This document shows, one piece after another, positions 26,101 through 34,506 of a DNA stretch of 64,000 bases (positions are counted from its first letter, which is position 1; the number at the start of each line of letters is the position of its first letter). The stretch is from Gluconobacter morbifer G707 (GTDB taxonomy: Bacteria; Pseudomonadota; Alphaproteobacteria; Acetobacterales; Acetobacteraceae): NCBI RefSeq assembly GCF_000234355.1, contig NZ_AGQV01000004.1, forward strand, positions 1 to 64,000, read 5' to 3'. Under the pieces are notes generated by a model. The model ran no database searches. It was not told the DNA's origin and was given only the letters and a program-made list of their open reading frames with translations. Both the position numbers and the translations under genes were made by a program.

Positions 26101-26171
26101 GTGCCATTACCGGCTGACCCACCTTCAGCACGAAGGGCTTCAAGGAATTCGTTTTTCCGTGTGTCGGTCAT
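23151..26171 (-). CDS. Beta-class DNA methyltransferase, type III Mod-like
   Basis: Encodes 1006 residues. A winged-helix-like N-terminus (TLRERLGWDESDYRDVKDAL) precedes the methyltransferase: catalytic DPPYG at about 248-252, then the target-recognition region, then the SAM motif DPTCGSGTTAYVAEQ at about 532. That order defines the beta class used by type III Mod subunits. About 400 further residues have no recognised motif, making it longer than classic Mod (about 640). The target-recognition part (about 24620-25240) is strikingly AT-rich compared with both flanks, a sign of domain exchange. Starts 12 bases after res, overlaps uvrD. Confidence 0.88.
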   Translation of the reverse strand: MTDTRKNEFLEALRAEGGSAGNGTLRERLGWDESDYRDVKDALLADGTIASGRGRGGSVRLAGASVVEAPKAASQNTAATPQAKAKPATKGAKTKTPAISSYRHDEATRRNIPTAEFESVMEAEDRKPKTLLYPRNPDLDPQLVWRGKDEQDQAALSVSAPPLYIQEKVHPQALIEDLKRQSRARVEDDAPDLFGDFNGLPDSQAKTEFYRHDQHWSNRMILGDSLQVMASLAEREGLRGKVQCIYFDPPYGIKFNSNFQWSTASREVKDGKIDQVTREPEQVKAFRDTWRDGIHSYLTYLRDRLTIARDLLNESGSIFIQIGSENVHRVRAVMDEVFGEENFIVDIIFQTTPYATSSYLPSVNDTILWYAKSAQKLKYRNIFKEKEEIGSLHLYRSILADDGEGVCSIDSSNERNPKRFRLVSLISPGAASTDEIFQFREKKYRAGNSSHWKIKFSNLERVSRASRIQKTKSSIQFRSFIGDFPISVRTNIWTDTITGSFTDNKIYVVQTNAKVIERCIFMATDPGDLVLDPTCGSGTTAYVAEQWGRRWITIDTSRVALALARSRLMGARYPYYLLADSPEGQRKEAEITRSVPKSHPTHGNIKHGFVYERVPHITLKSIANNAEIDVIWEDFQARLEPLRVELNKTLGQHWEEWEIPREAAADWPEEARKAHEAWWEQRIARQKEIDASIAAKADTEYLYDKPYEDRSKVRVSGPFTVESLSPHRMLAVGTDDQFFDPGKPTAPSRDPSVRDFVTMILTTLGEAGVQQGDKRERITFTSLDVWPGKMLCAEGRFMESETERRAGILIGPEFGTVTKPDLTAAAREAGDAGFDVLISCAFAYEANASEFNSLGRLKVLRARMNSDLHMQTDLKSSGNLFVVFGEPDIGIEQTENGEIRVRIHGVDVFKPSTGEVVSGGPEDIALWMIDTDYNEESFFVRHAYFLGANDPYKALKTTLKAEIDEEAWTSLNSEVSRPFPKPETGRIAVKVINQFGDEVMKVFDIS

Positions 26172-26183
26172 CGTCTTGCTCTC

Positions 26184-29100
26184 TTACGCCGCTTCTGTCG
26201 TCTTTGTTGTTTGGGGGGCGGCGCGCAGGCGATCCACCAGTTCATTGAATTTGTCTTCGATCTCGAAAACGTCTTTGAATTCCTCAAAAGCCCAGCGTCC
26301 ACAGGTTCCAAGGTGGTTCACTCCAGGAATCCATAGCGTGCGCATTGTCTCGGCCTTGGCCTTTGCGTCTTCTTTTCGATATCCCTTGATTTCGACGACG
26401 AGACTGACTGGCTCGACCTCTCCGTCATCAATGCGGACGATGAAGTCCGGCCGGTAATGGCGGGAAACATGGCCATCATTGTAAGGCACTTCGAAACCAA
26501 GTCCCTGATTCTTTACATAGGCCAGAACGTGCGGGTTCTTCTCCACCACACGGCAGAACTCGGCTTCCCAGTCGCTGTCGCAAACGACCACGTTGATATG
26601 ACTTTTCTTTGGATCGGTTTTCCATGTCGTCTTTGTCGTAACGAAACTCACATCGGCCGATGAACCGATCGGCGCGAAAGGATCGGGCACGACGATGACC
26701 GGCTTTTCTCCAATATTGGCGTAAGTAATAGCGTTCTTGATTTTCTCTGCTGCCCGTTCCGCGATATCTGGTCGAAGCAAAAGTGCAGGATAGGTCCCAC
26801 CTTTGCAGACGAGGTGGTTGTCTATCCATTCCCGGACAATCCGGCGAATTGGGCCAAAGAGATGCAACGGCGGATCTTCTCCGGCATCGCGATAGGTGCG
26901 GGTGATGAGGTATGTCGCGAGCTTGAAGATAATGGTGGAGGCGCGTGCATCTTTCATGTCCGCGAGCGTGAGGTTGTTGCTCTCGCCGATAATGCCCGCA
27001 TTCTCGGTGTTTGTCGGACCAACAAGGTCCGGTGTCAGCTCCAGCGTGGAGTCCGAAGTGAACCGCGCTATGACCTTCTTGTCAGGCAATTCAGTGCGGT
27101 AAGCAGCGACGCGGGGAAAGACGATTTCCAGAGCATCTCGGTCTGGACGCACAGCATGAACATGCGTGGTAGGTTTTGGGGTGGCCGGGACTGAAACGAC
27201 GGGCTTTGCTGTAAAGTCGAACGGGATGCCAAGGATGTCGGCGTATTCGGGATTCAGCAAGCCCTCTGCATTCAGCTCATAGGACTGGCGGCGCAGGGCG
27301 CGACCGACGACCTGTTCGCACAGGAGTTGTGTGCCAAAGGCACGGACGCCAAGAATATGCGTGACGGTGTTCGCATCCCACCCTTCGGTAAGCATAGAGA
27401 CGGAGACGACACAACGGATCTGCGCGCCCAGTTTGCCGGACTTGCCAACGGTGTTCATGACTTCGCGCAACAGCGTCGCGTCATCAATTTTGGCTGTGGC
27501 CTGCGGGTTGCCTTCACGTTCAGCAATGTCGCGGCGGAATCGTTCGATCTCGTCGGATGCAGCGGCGCGGAAGCCGGAATCGAGAGCTTCCCCGGATTCA
27601 AGCTGGGCGCTGTCAATCAGGATGGTACGCGGGCGGGAATGACGCTGATGATTTTCGTCGTAATTAGCGAAGAGTGGGAAATGCCCTGTGTTTACGACGG
27701 TTTCGGTGCCGTCTTCGCTGGTCTCGCTCCAGCCGGAGATGTATTTATAGACAAGTTCGGAAGTCGTCGTGTTGTTGCAGACGACGATGAAGACCGGCGG
27801 CACGTCAATGCCCTGCTGCTCCCAGATTTCAAAAACCTGACGGTAATGTCCATAAAGCGCGTCGAGCGCGTCATAGAGTAGATGCGGCAGTTTTTCTGGG
27901 TCAGCCACAGCGCTGCTGCCGCGCCCTTTCTTGGGCATATCCTTGCCGATATTATCCCACAGATTGCGCAGCAACGGCATCCGGCTACCGGGCACGTTGT
28001 CGGAAATCGGGACGCGGGGCAGTTTTACGATCCCGCATTCGATGGCGTCCATGAGGGAAAAATCACTCATCGTCCACGGGAAGAGTGTGCCTTCTGCATA
28101 CCCTGAGCCGCGCAGAAAGAATGGCGTTGCGGAGAGATCGAAGATCGTTGCGATGCCAAGCTTACGCTGCACGATCTCAAGGCCGGAGAGCCAAAGCCGG
28201 GCAGCCTTGTTGTTCTCATCGGCTTCTACCTTGTCGTCGCCTTTGAGTGCCCCTTCCTCATCCGTTGTCGGCTTCTCGCGATAGCAGTGATGTGCTTCAT
28301 CATTGAGCACGACGACACGTTTGAGACCCATCAGTTCGGGCATGACGCGCTGGAGCATCTGGCCTTCCGTTTCCAGCGTCTGGACGGTCTCTTCCCGCCA
28401 GCCTTCCAGAACCGTCCGTGTACCTTTCGCAATATCCAGTCGTTCGCGCAACTTGAAGGCGTGATAGTTAGTAATGACTATCCGGGCCTTCATCACGTCC
28501 GGCATCATGTCGAGCGGAACGATTTCGCGCGAACGGTAATAGCTGTCTGGATCATTGGGGAGCAGGACACGCAGCCGATCCTTGATTGTGATGCCAGGGG
28601 CCACGATCAGGAAGCCTGATGAAAACAGTTTGCTCCCTGGATGACGGACGGCATTCACGGTTTGCCACGCGATCAGTAGAGCCATGACGGTCGTCTTGCC
28701 GGCACCAGTAGCAAGCTTGAGCGCAAGCCGAGAGAGCCCAGGATTAGCGCCCTCGTTCGCCTGTTTTAGATGTTCGACAAACTGCGTGCCTCTACGGCCC
28801 AGTTTGGGCGCAACTTCAGTCAGCCAGATTGCTGTTTCGACCGCCTCGATCTGGCAAAAGAACGGCTTGATTCCACTAAAATCGTGGTGCCGCCAATATC
28901 GAAGCAGGCGTGCGGTTTCTGGCGTAACGCCCCACTGGTCTGGGTTGGGAAGCTGCCGCCAAGCATCTACGGCAGAACGCACTTGGTTGATAAGGCGACT
29001 ATGATTATATTCCTGTGCTTCGGAAGAAAGCCCATCCGCATCTGTGTAGACCAGATTGGCTTGAGCTGCGGTCGCCTTGGTTTTCTTGGGTTTGGGAACC

Positions 29101-29237
29101 GGCGTAACGAATTCCGCTGCTCGCCGTGATTCTACAAGGGTTCCTGTAGGCTGCCCATGTTCGTCCAGTGCCCAGTGATGCGCCGGATATCCATAAGGGG
29201 AGTTGACGACGGGATGGAGGAAAAAGTCGTGTTGCAT
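26184..29237 (-). CDS. Type III-like restriction subunit (Res) helicase-nuclease
   Basis: Encodes 1017 residues from ATG 29237 (a TTG precedes it). SF2 motifs: TGAGKTTVM (about 177-185), NDEAHHC (Asp-Glu-Ala-His about 312-315), DLSATPFF, and AEGWDANTVTH with QVVGRALRR. A C-terminal nuclease motif, RPDFIVRIDDG followed by VVEIKGYRKED, is PD-(D/E)xK type. This is the composition of type III Res subunits, which need the Mod partner to recognise DNA, translocate and cut. First gene of a leftward three-gene operon. All key residues are present, so it should be active. Confidence 0.9.
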   Translation of the reverse strand: MQHDFFLHPVVNSPYGYPAHHWALDEHGQPTGTLVESRRAAEFVTPVPKPKKTKATAAQANLVYTDADGLSSEAQEYNHSRLINQVRSAVDAWRQLPNPDQWGVTPETARLLRYWRHHDFSGIKPFFCQIEAVETAIWLTEVAPKLGRRGTQFVEHLKQANEGANPGLSRLALKLATGAGKTTVMALLIAWQTVNAVRHPGSKLFSSGFLIVAPGITIKDRLRVLLPNDPDSYYRSREIVPLDMMPDVMKARIVITNYHAFKLRERLDIAKGTRTVLEGWREETVQTLETEGQMLQRVMPELMGLKRVVVLNDEAHHCYREKPTTDEEGALKGDDKVEADENNKAARLWLSGLEIVQRKLGIATIFDLSATPFFLRGSGYAEGTLFPWTMSDFSLMDAIECGIVKLPRVPISDNVPGSRMPLLRNLWDNIGKDMPKKGRGSSAVADPEKLPHLLYDALDALYGHYRQVFEIWEQQGIDVPPVFIVVCNNTTTSELVYKYISGWSETSEDGTETVVNTGHFPLFANYDENHQRHSRPRTILIDSAQLESGEALDSGFRAAASDEIERFRRDIAEREGNPQATAKIDDATLLREVMNTVGKSGKLGAQIRCVVSVSMLTEGWDANTVTHILGVRAFGTQLLCEQVVGRALRRQSYELNAEGLLNPEYADILGIPFDFTAKPVVSVPATPKPTTHVHAVRPDRDALEIVFPRVAAYRTELPDKKVIARFTSDSTLELTPDLVGPTNTENAGIIGESNNLTLADMKDARASTIIFKLATYLITRTYRDAGEDPPLHLFGPIRRIVREWIDNHLVCKGGTYPALLLRPDIAERAAEKIKNAITYANIGEKPVIVVPDPFAPIGSSADVSFVTTKTTWKTDPKKSHINVVVCDSDWEAEFCRVVEKNPHVLAYVKNQGLGFEVPYNDGHVSRHYRPDFIVRIDDGEVEPVSLVVEIKGYRKEDAKAKAETMRTLWIPGVNHLGTCGRWAFEEFKDVFEIEDKFNELVDRLRAAPQTTKTTEAA

Positions 29238-29240
29238 CAA

Positions 29241-29618
29241 ACCGGATAATCCAGACAGCAGAAGAATTTGAGATCAACTGTAACAAACAATTTGCAACCC
29301 GACGAGATGTAGGTCACAGGCTGAGATAAAAGATTTAAATCCCTTTTTGTGGACGCTCAATTTTGTTGATCTAAATCTCATCATAAGATTTTACTGTTTG
29401 TCGCTTCCCTTGAAACGGCCGGCACAACGCATCGGCGGTTCACCCATCTTACACAAGGCATGGATCTGTCTGCTCCGGCATCAGCAATTTTAAAGGCAGT
29501 TGGGACTTACCGAGCCGACCAATCAGATGAGACAGTTTTCATGTCCGCTTTTTGGCTTTCCCAAAATTTGTACTGAGGTCCGACATGAGGCGAAAGCAGT
29601 CGAATGCTTACTCATTTC
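29241..29618. other. Intergenic region: res promoter area, no clear gene
   Basis: These 378 bases separate the relaxase 3' end from the res start, both leftward, so the res operon promoter must lie here; AT-rich stretches at 29320-29400 are the likely place but no strong -35/-10 pair was found. A 38-codon plus-strand ORF (29461-29577, starts MDLSAPASAILKAV) has no ribosome site and is not called. Confidence 0.5.
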
Positions 29619-31490
29619 CTATGGAGATGGAGAGGACCTACGGGAAGCCACCTCCTGTAACGCCATGGGTTGAAGCGACCGATTGATGTCAGGACGATGA
29701 TCGGACGGCGGAGAGACAGGAGTGTTCCTGTCGTAAAAGCGATCCAGTTCCCTCAGAGCCCTCTGGAACTGCCCCTGCCGTTTCAGATCTCTGACCGCAA
29801 AGCGGATATCTTCGGGAAGCTGGCGTGAAAGCCGCGCCAGTCGCTCAAGCCGAGCAACGGTCTGCTGCGCCTGATCACAGTCCGGGACGCGATCCGCATG
29901 CCATTGTGCAATAACATGCGCCCGCCTGTGCGCCGCTTCCCGGCAGAGATCCTTGATCCAGACGCGACGGGTTTTCTCATCCAGCAGTGTCTGGAGCAAC
30001 TCGCGTTGGTCTTGCAGATAGTCCTGCCATGTCGCTTCCCGTTCCATGGGAACCGGGATCTGGAGTGGGTCAGGCTTCTGACTACTCAGTCCCAGGTGAT
30101 ACAGAATGAACTGCACGAGATAGCGCAGGATCTCGGCCAGCTGCGCCAAGGCCTGACGATACTGCTCCTCCGCCGCAGAAATCCTGCTCTTCCGAAAGAA
30201 CAGGCTTTTCCGGGCTCCCAGTTCATCCAGTCTCTGTCGCGCCTGAGCAACGGCCTGATTGGCCTGCTTCAGTTTGACCCATCCGTCTCTCATCATCCGA
30301 AGGATGCATTCGGTCTGGATATCCAGAGGACTTTCCGGCCCGTAGCGCCGTTCCAGTGGATGTCGGGCATTCAGGACAGTTCGGGCAGCCTGCATCTCCT
30401 GTCTCCAGTCTTGCAGATAGATCTGGAACCCTTCACTGAACTGTTTGGGGTGCCGAGGGGAGCCGATGGACGGCAGGCGCTTTCGGAGAGCGTCCACTTC
30501 CCTCTGTGCATGGTCGTGGAGCCTTTGCCGGTCCAGTACAGACAGTGGAGCTGGCGGAGCCCAGATCAGGTCTTCGTTTTCCCGTTTCCGCTCCTCCCGC
30601 TGCTGGTGCCGGGTTTCGCGTCGTTCCAGGCGTTTGACGACGGGTCGAAGATCCACAGGTGATGGTTTGGAAGCCTCTTCTTCCAGCAGAAGACGAAAAT
30701 CCTTCATGCGGACTTTCGTCAGCCGTGTGAATGACCCGATCAGCATGCCATCGTCTGTCTCGATGACATGCGCCTCCCGTCGCCGGTCCGTGCGGTCTCC
30801 CGGCCGCATGTGCCAGTTCTTCGTGCTCAGCAAGCGGCGGAATGTTTTCAGGTCATTCCCGGACTTCTCCCAGAACGCCAGGATCTCGCGTCTGGCGGCA
30901 GCCAGATCGAAGTCATGCCGCTCCGTCATCCTCCGGGCCTGCGAGGTATAGGCCGAGACTGGACGTTCTGAATGTTTTTCAGGAGCCAGGGAAGCAATCC
31001 TGTCCGCTGCTTCAGGATTTCCAGCCTCTCTCAGAGCCTTGGCAATAGCCCGGTCATGACGTCCGGGGACGAGGTCATGGCCCCGCCGCAGTTCTTCCAG
31101 CCGTGCCACCTTTTCCAGTCGCTGCCATGTAAATCGGCTGCTGAGAACATGATCGTCCTGCCATTCGGGCAGAAGCAGGTGACCATGCGTACTGCCCTCT
31201 TTCTGATGGATCACCAGTGTCAGGCGGGCGGGATCAGCCCCCAGTTCCGTGCAGATCTCATGGGCGAAGTGGGCGAGCTGATCATCGCTCATCGGTTCGG
31301 ACGGATTGAAGGCGATATGACGCAGGCCGTACCGGATGTTTTCCCGCCGTGCTTCCTTCATCCAGTCTTTCAGGAGATAGTCACTCCCGATCATCAGCCG
31401 GATGGCTTCATTCTTCGCGCCAGACAGGACATGTCGTGAAACGGCCTGATGCCCACTCCTGGTTTTGATCCGGCTTTCCTGCACAATCAT
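29619..31490 (-). CDS. Relaxase (MobA/VirD2-like) of IME2
   Basis: Encodes 623 residues. N-terminal relaxase features: IKTRSGHQAVSRHVL, YGLRHIAFNPSEPMSDDQ, and a complete histidine motif VIHQKEGSTHGHLLLPEW (His...HxH), then LEKVARLEELRRGHDLVPGRH. The C-terminal 350 residues are basic, helical and arginine-rich, typical of tails that contact DNA or the coupling protein. In contrast to the IME1 relaxase the HxH is intact. mobC lies 32 bases upstream and a strong inverted repeat that could be oriT lies upstream of mobC. Confidence 0.85.
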   Translation of the reverse strand: MIVQESRIKTRSGHQAVSRHVLSGAKNEAIRLMIGSDYLLKDWMKEARRENIRYGLRHIAFNPSEPMSDDQLAHFAHEICTELGADPARLTLVIHQKEGSTHGHLLLPEWQDDHVLSSRFTWQRLEKVARLEELRRGHDLVPGRHDRAIAKALREAGNPEAADRIASLAPEKHSERPVSAYTSQARRMTERHDFDLAAARREILAFWEKSGNDLKTFRRLLSTKNWHMRPGDRTDRRREAHVIETDDGMLIGSFTRLTKVRMKDFRLLLEEEASKPSPVDLRPVVKRLERRETRHQQREERKRENEDLIWAPPAPLSVLDRQRLHDHAQREVDALRKRLPSIGSPRHPKQFSEGFQIYLQDWRQEMQAARTVLNARHPLERRYGPESPLDIQTECILRMMRDGWVKLKQANQAVAQARQRLDELGARKSLFFRKSRISAAEEQYRQALAQLAEILRYLVQFILYHLGLSSQKPDPLQIPVPMEREATWQDYLQDQRELLQTLLDEKTRRVWIKDLCREAAHRRAHVIAQWHADRVPDCDQAQQTVARLERLARLSRQLPEDIRFAVRDLKRQGQFQRALRELDRFYDRNTPVSPPSDHRPDINRSLQPMALQEVASRRSSPSP

Positions 31491-31522
31491 GGCGTCGCAC
31501 CTGCGAAGACCTGATCACCGGT

Positions 31523-31918
31523 TCAGTGCATGACAGGAAGGGAAGCAGATCGAAGCCGACGGGGCCGACCGGAACGCAGACTGCGCAGAAGGATGTCGGT
31601 CCGGTCCTTCAGGCGGTCAATGTCCTGCAACGTGTCACCACAGGCGACGGCGTCGCCGAGATGAGCTGCATGAGCGAGCTGGTTCAGGTTGTTACCAATC
31701 CGTCCCAGCTCTCCCCGCAACTGACGGAGTTCACGATTGACCGTTCCGCCGCAACGATGCGACAGGACCGCGTCCTGCAACAGAGTACGGACCCAGTCAG
31801 CAGTCGTCGCATGACCGAGGATTTGGGCGGTTCTGCTCCAGCATTCCAGCTCGTCAGGCGAGGCTCGGACAGACAGACGAGAAGATCGGGCACGGGATAA
31901 GGATGGGATCTCAGGCAT
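31523..31918 (-). CDS. MobC-like relaxosome accessory protein of IME2
   Basis: Encodes 131 residues from ATG 31918 (AGGA about ten bases upstream); the frame is open to an ATG at 31957 that overlaps a hairpin and is less likely. The ribbon-helix-helix-like start (SRLSVRASPDELECWSRTA) and the LGRIGNNLNQLAHAAH motif are diagnostic of MobC-type proteins. It ends 32 bases before the relaxase start and is presumably co-transcribed with it. Partner of the oriT candidate at 31966-32013. Confidence 0.82.
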   Translation of the reverse strand: MPEIPSLSRARSSRLSVRASPDELECWSRTAQILGHATTADWVRTLLQDAVLSHRCGGTVNRELRQLRGELGRIGNNLNQLAHAAHLGDAVACGDTLQDIDRLKDRTDILLRSLRSGRPRRLRSASLPVMH

Positions 31919-31965
31919 GGCGGGGCGTCCTGGTCTGGGGGTCAACGGGGGAAGCATTCCCCCTT

Positions 31966-32013
31966 GCCAGCTGTCGAATGGTTACCCTTGGGTAGCCGTT
32001 CGACACTGCTGGC
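31966..32013. other. Candidate origin of transfer (oriT) of IME2
   Basis: tgtcgaatggttaccc (31972-31987) and gggtagccgttcgaca (31990-32005) pair over 16 bp with only two wobble positions and a two-base loop. The arms are extended by gccagc (31966-31971) and gctggc (32008-32013) after a two-base bulge. A long imperfect hairpin just upstream of mobC is the classic signature of a mobilization oriT, with nic expected on one flank. The homologous spot in IME3 (about 34865-34915) is decayed. Confidence 0.6.
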
Positions 32014-32272
32014 TCAGGACAGAAGGGCTCATAGAACAGGATAGCAATTCAAGAACCGGATTTCAGAATAAGAGAGAAGAAAATTGTAATTATTTTATTT
32101 CACTCGAGCCAATGCCTCGTTCTCCTGATTTTTATTAAAAAATGAAGTTCGGAAATCACTCCCTTCAAAAATATTGAAATACCCATAGTGATATTTTCTT
32201 TTAATTACGCGATGTTGATTTCTCTCTGCGCCGCAATTCATGAAAATACACGGATGACCCGAGGAAAATTTC

Positions 32273-33493
32273 ATGACTGACCACCTTTCGCTTCAGGCAC
32301 CAACCCAATCCGAAAAATACCTCACGCGACGCAGCGTTCTAAGCGGTGTCGCAGGAATTTCCCTTCTGGGATTCAGCAGTGTCCGAGCCGCCAGTGTTCC
32401 AGGCAGCGTTTCACCTCCAAGCGTCGTCAGTCAGCCCCCACGGGCATGGGGAACACAGGCAGGCCCCAGCTATGTGCCGGACCCGGATGTCATCACTCTC
32501 GACCCGTCCTTTAAAGACCTGACCTATTTTGCATCTCCCATCCGTCGCGTATGGGACCAGGGTGGCTGGCTGGAAGGCCCGGCCTGGAGTAACGAAGGGC
32601 GCTTTCTGGTTTTAAACGACGTCATCCGTTCCCGTGCCCTGCGCTATACATGGGAAACAGGCGAGATTTCAGACTTTCGTCCTGACAGTTATGCTGCAAA
32701 CGGTAACTGTTTCGATTTCACGGGACGCCTCATTGTCTGCGAGGACTTTTTCCGACGTGTGGTCCGTTGGGAACATGATGGAAGCGTCAAAGTTCTTGCC
32801 GACCGATATAATGGACAAGGCCTGAACTCTCCCAATGATGTCGTACCCCATCCAGATGGAAGTGTCTGGTTCACCGACCCAGGCTACGGCACGAACCTGA
32901 CCGAAGGCCATCCTGACGCACCGGGAGGACCGACAAATCCGGACGGAAAAATTCGCTGGAATATCGGGCGCGAACTCATTGGCGAAATTGGTGGCACAAA
33001 GCGTCAGGCTGACAATGTGTTTCGAATTGCTCCAGACGGAACGCTCACATCTGTCCTTCCAGAAAAAGACCTTCGTGACCCGAACGGCCTGTGTTTTTCA
33101 ACGGACTATAAAAAGCTCTATCTCGTTTCCACACCCAAGGGTCCCGGTCAGACAGTTGGAGGAGACCAGGCCATTCACGTTTATGATGTTAATGGCAGCG
33201 TCCTGAGCAATGGGCGTATTTTCACCAATATGCAGCTCAATGGCGCACAGATGAACCCGGACGGCATCCGCATAGACGTTTTTGGAAATCTGTGGTGTGG
33301 AGCCTCCGGCCCTCTCGGCTTGTGCGGCGTGATGGTTTTCAATCCGGCAGGAAAACTGATTGGACGAATCAGACTCCCTCAAGGCTGCTCCAACCTGACC
33401 TTTGGTGGTCCAAAACGTGACCATCTCTTTATGTGCGCGGCGGGATCTCTTTTCACACTTCAGGTCGGTGTGCAGGGGTTTGCACCCTCTTGA
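32273..33493 (+). CDS. Tat-exported SMP-30/gluconolactonase-like protein, IME2 copy
   Basis: Encodes 406 residues. A twin-arginine signal peptide (LTRRSVLSGVAGISLLGF) directs it to the periplasm. The mature part has the SMP-30/LRE six-bladed propeller pattern: WLEGPAWSNEGRFLVLND, LNSPNDVVPHPDGSVWFTDP, DPNGLCFSTDYKKLY and NGAQMNPDGIRIDVFGNLWCG, including the metal-binding Glu, Asn and Asp positions. Likely hydrolyses sugar lactones made by periplasmic oxidation. GAGGAAAA precedes the ATG. From residue 51 on it is identical to the IME3 copy (35168) except V117D, while the signal peptides differ. A core relative is at 58429. Confidence 0.88.
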   Translation: MTDHLSLQAPTQSEKYLTRRSVLSGVAGISLLGFSSVRAASVPGSVSPPSVVSQPPRAWGTQAGPSYVPDPDVITLDPSFKDLTYFASPIRRVWDQGGWLEGPAWSNEGRFLVLNDVIRSRALRYTWETGEISDFRPDSYAANGNCFDFTGRLIVCEDFFRRVVRWEHDGSVKVLADRYNGQGLNSPNDVVPHPDGSVWFTDPGYGTNLTEGHPDAPGGPTNPDGKIRWNIGRELIGEIGGTKRQADNVFRIAPDGTLTSVLPEKDLRDPNGLCFSTDYKKLYLVSTPKGPGQTVGGDQAIHVYDVNGSVLSNGRIFTNMQLNGAQMNPDGIRIDVFGNLWCGASGPLGLCGVMVFNPAGKLIGRIRLPQGCSNLTFGGPKRDHLFMCAAGSLFTLQVGVQGFAPS

Positions 33494-33506
33494 GATAATA
33501 TGAGGG
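32423..33506 (+). repeat. 1084-bp near-identical repeat, copy 1
   Basis: Matches 35318-36401 at a fixed offset of 2895 with a single difference seen (t at 32622, a at 35517). Flanks on both sides are clearly diverged, including the first 150 bp of the lactonase gene and the downstream vapC. This is the pattern of gene conversion between paralogues. Confidence 0.85.
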
Positions 33507-33561
33507 ACCCTACGCTCTCCCAAAAATACGCTGGGCCGTAAATGCCCAGAGAATTTCTAGC

Positions 33562-33981
33562 TTATCCGGCAGCCTGTGCAGGCGCAAACGGGTTCCGGAT
33601 AACGGTCATATCGAACACTGACAGACCATCCTGCATATCTTCTGACAGAACTGTTTCGAGGCCGTTTTCAATGGCACAGGCTAGGATCATGCTGTCATAG
33701 GTCTGCAAGCCATAGCGGCGCACAATCGCCCAACCTCGTGCATAAACGCCTATTGTCAGGTCATGCACCGTGGTCAGACTTCTGATGTCAGAAACAAGTT
33801 CCCCGATATCATCCAAAGACAGTTCCGTCTTACGGCGCAGCGTATTGGTCATCTCGTTCAGGGACTGAACCGAGATATGACAGTCCGATTGGCTTAGAAG
33901 CGCCACGGCAATGCGCGTTTTCTCTAGGTCCTGCTCCATGCAGGCATAGAGCAGGATATTGGTATCGAGAAAAATGGACAT
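33562..33981 (-). CDS. vapC: VapC-type PIN-domain toxin
   Basis: Encodes 139 residues. It has the PIN start IFLDTNILLYA with Asp6, the conserved Glu in SLNEMTNTL (about residue 42), and the C-terminal acidic cluster (YDSMILACAIENG; LSEDMQDG). PIN toxins of VapBC systems cleave specific RNAs and are neutralised by the antitoxin. The stop of vapB (33984) lies two bases upstream. Sits at the right end of IME2 and would stabilise the element. A dead copy is at 36475-36897. Confidence 0.9.
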   Translation of the reverse strand: MSIFLDTNILLYACMEQDLEKTRIAVALLSQSDCHISVQSLNEMTNTLRRKTELSLDDIGELVSDIRSLTTVHDLTIGVYARGWAIVRRYGLQTYDSMILACAIENGLETVLSEDMQDGLSVFDMTVIRNPFAPAQAAG

Positions 33982-33983
33982 GC

Positions 33984-34181
33984 TCAGTCCTGAGGACGCT
34001 CAAAGCGAAAGTCCTTGGGTAATTTACGGCCTATCGTTTTCAGAGACTGCAAAGCCTCTTCATGGCTTTTGAGACGAGAAAAGACCGCCTCAACATTGTC
34101 GCCTTCCTGCAAGCCAAGCTGCCTGACGATATGGGCGGGAATACGAACCGCAAGGCTGTTTCCCCATTTTGAGACCTGCAT
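33984..34181 (-). CDS. vapB: VapB-type antitoxin (AbrB/MazE fold)
   Basis: Encodes 65 residues. The N-terminal swapped-hairpin DNA-binding domain reads MQVSKWGNSLAVRIPAHIV, then LGLQEGDNVEAVF; the acidic/basic C-terminus would wrap the toxin. It precedes vapC with two bases between the genes, the usual antitoxin-first order, and a GGAGGG site lies upstream of the ATG. The equivalent in IME3 is lost, leaving only a few terminal codons. Confidence 0.88.
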   Translation of the reverse strand: MQVSKWGNSLAVRIPAHIVRQLGLQEGDNVEAVFSRLKSHEEALQSLKTIGRKLPKDFRFERPQD

Positions 34182-34380
34182 GACGCCCTCCCCTGATGGA
34201 TAAACATATACCTATTTTAGATATCCGTCGCTCTGCAAGAAAAATCCTCTCTCAAGAGAGGCTTGCCTTACCAGAATGTTTGCCAGAGAATGGGCTTAGA
34301 TTTGGTCATGGAAAGACTAGCGTCGGGTTTTTCGACATCTTTTCAAGTGGTTGGCTGTGGGGCGCATCCCGCAACACTAG

Positions 34381-34404
34381 GTTCGAGTCCCGCAGCTCGC
34401 ACCA
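34381..34404 (+). repeat. att site 3 (junction IME2/IME3 remnant)
   Basis: Third exact 24-base copy of the tRNA-Leu 3' end. An integrase-like fragment begins about 100 bp downstream, repeating the att-then-integrase layout of IME1 and IME2. An imperfect inverted repeat (gaaaatgg 34449-34456 with ccattttc 34477-34484) lies between. Confidence 0.9.
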
Positions 34405-34506
34405 GCAACTCATTGAAATCATTGTCTTTGACCGCCGGGCTCAGAACGGAAAATGGGCACTTGTCCAACAAGTTGTCCATTTTCTGTACAACACCGGACA
34501 CGATGA

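Larger units (their letters stand above)
19236..34404. mobile_element. IME2: integrative mobilizable element with restriction-like cargo
   Basis: About 15.2 kb between the 24-bp att copies at 19236 and 34381. Order: integrase, uvrD-mod-res (leftward), relaxase and mobC (leftward), candidate oriT, Tat-exported lactonase, vapBC. No conjugation apparatus. It shares family-level integrase and mob genes with IME1 but no cargo, and shares lactonase and vapC with the IME3 remnant, so IME2 and IME3 are closer relatives. Confidence 0.85.

Noticed and set aside
29461-29577. 38-codon ORF between relaxase and res
   Set aside because: No ribosome-binding site and no recognisable homologue; left as intergenic.
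4998-34404. Prophage
   Set aside because: Integrases and a P2 gpA-like Rep are present, but there are no capsid, terminase, tail or lysis genes.
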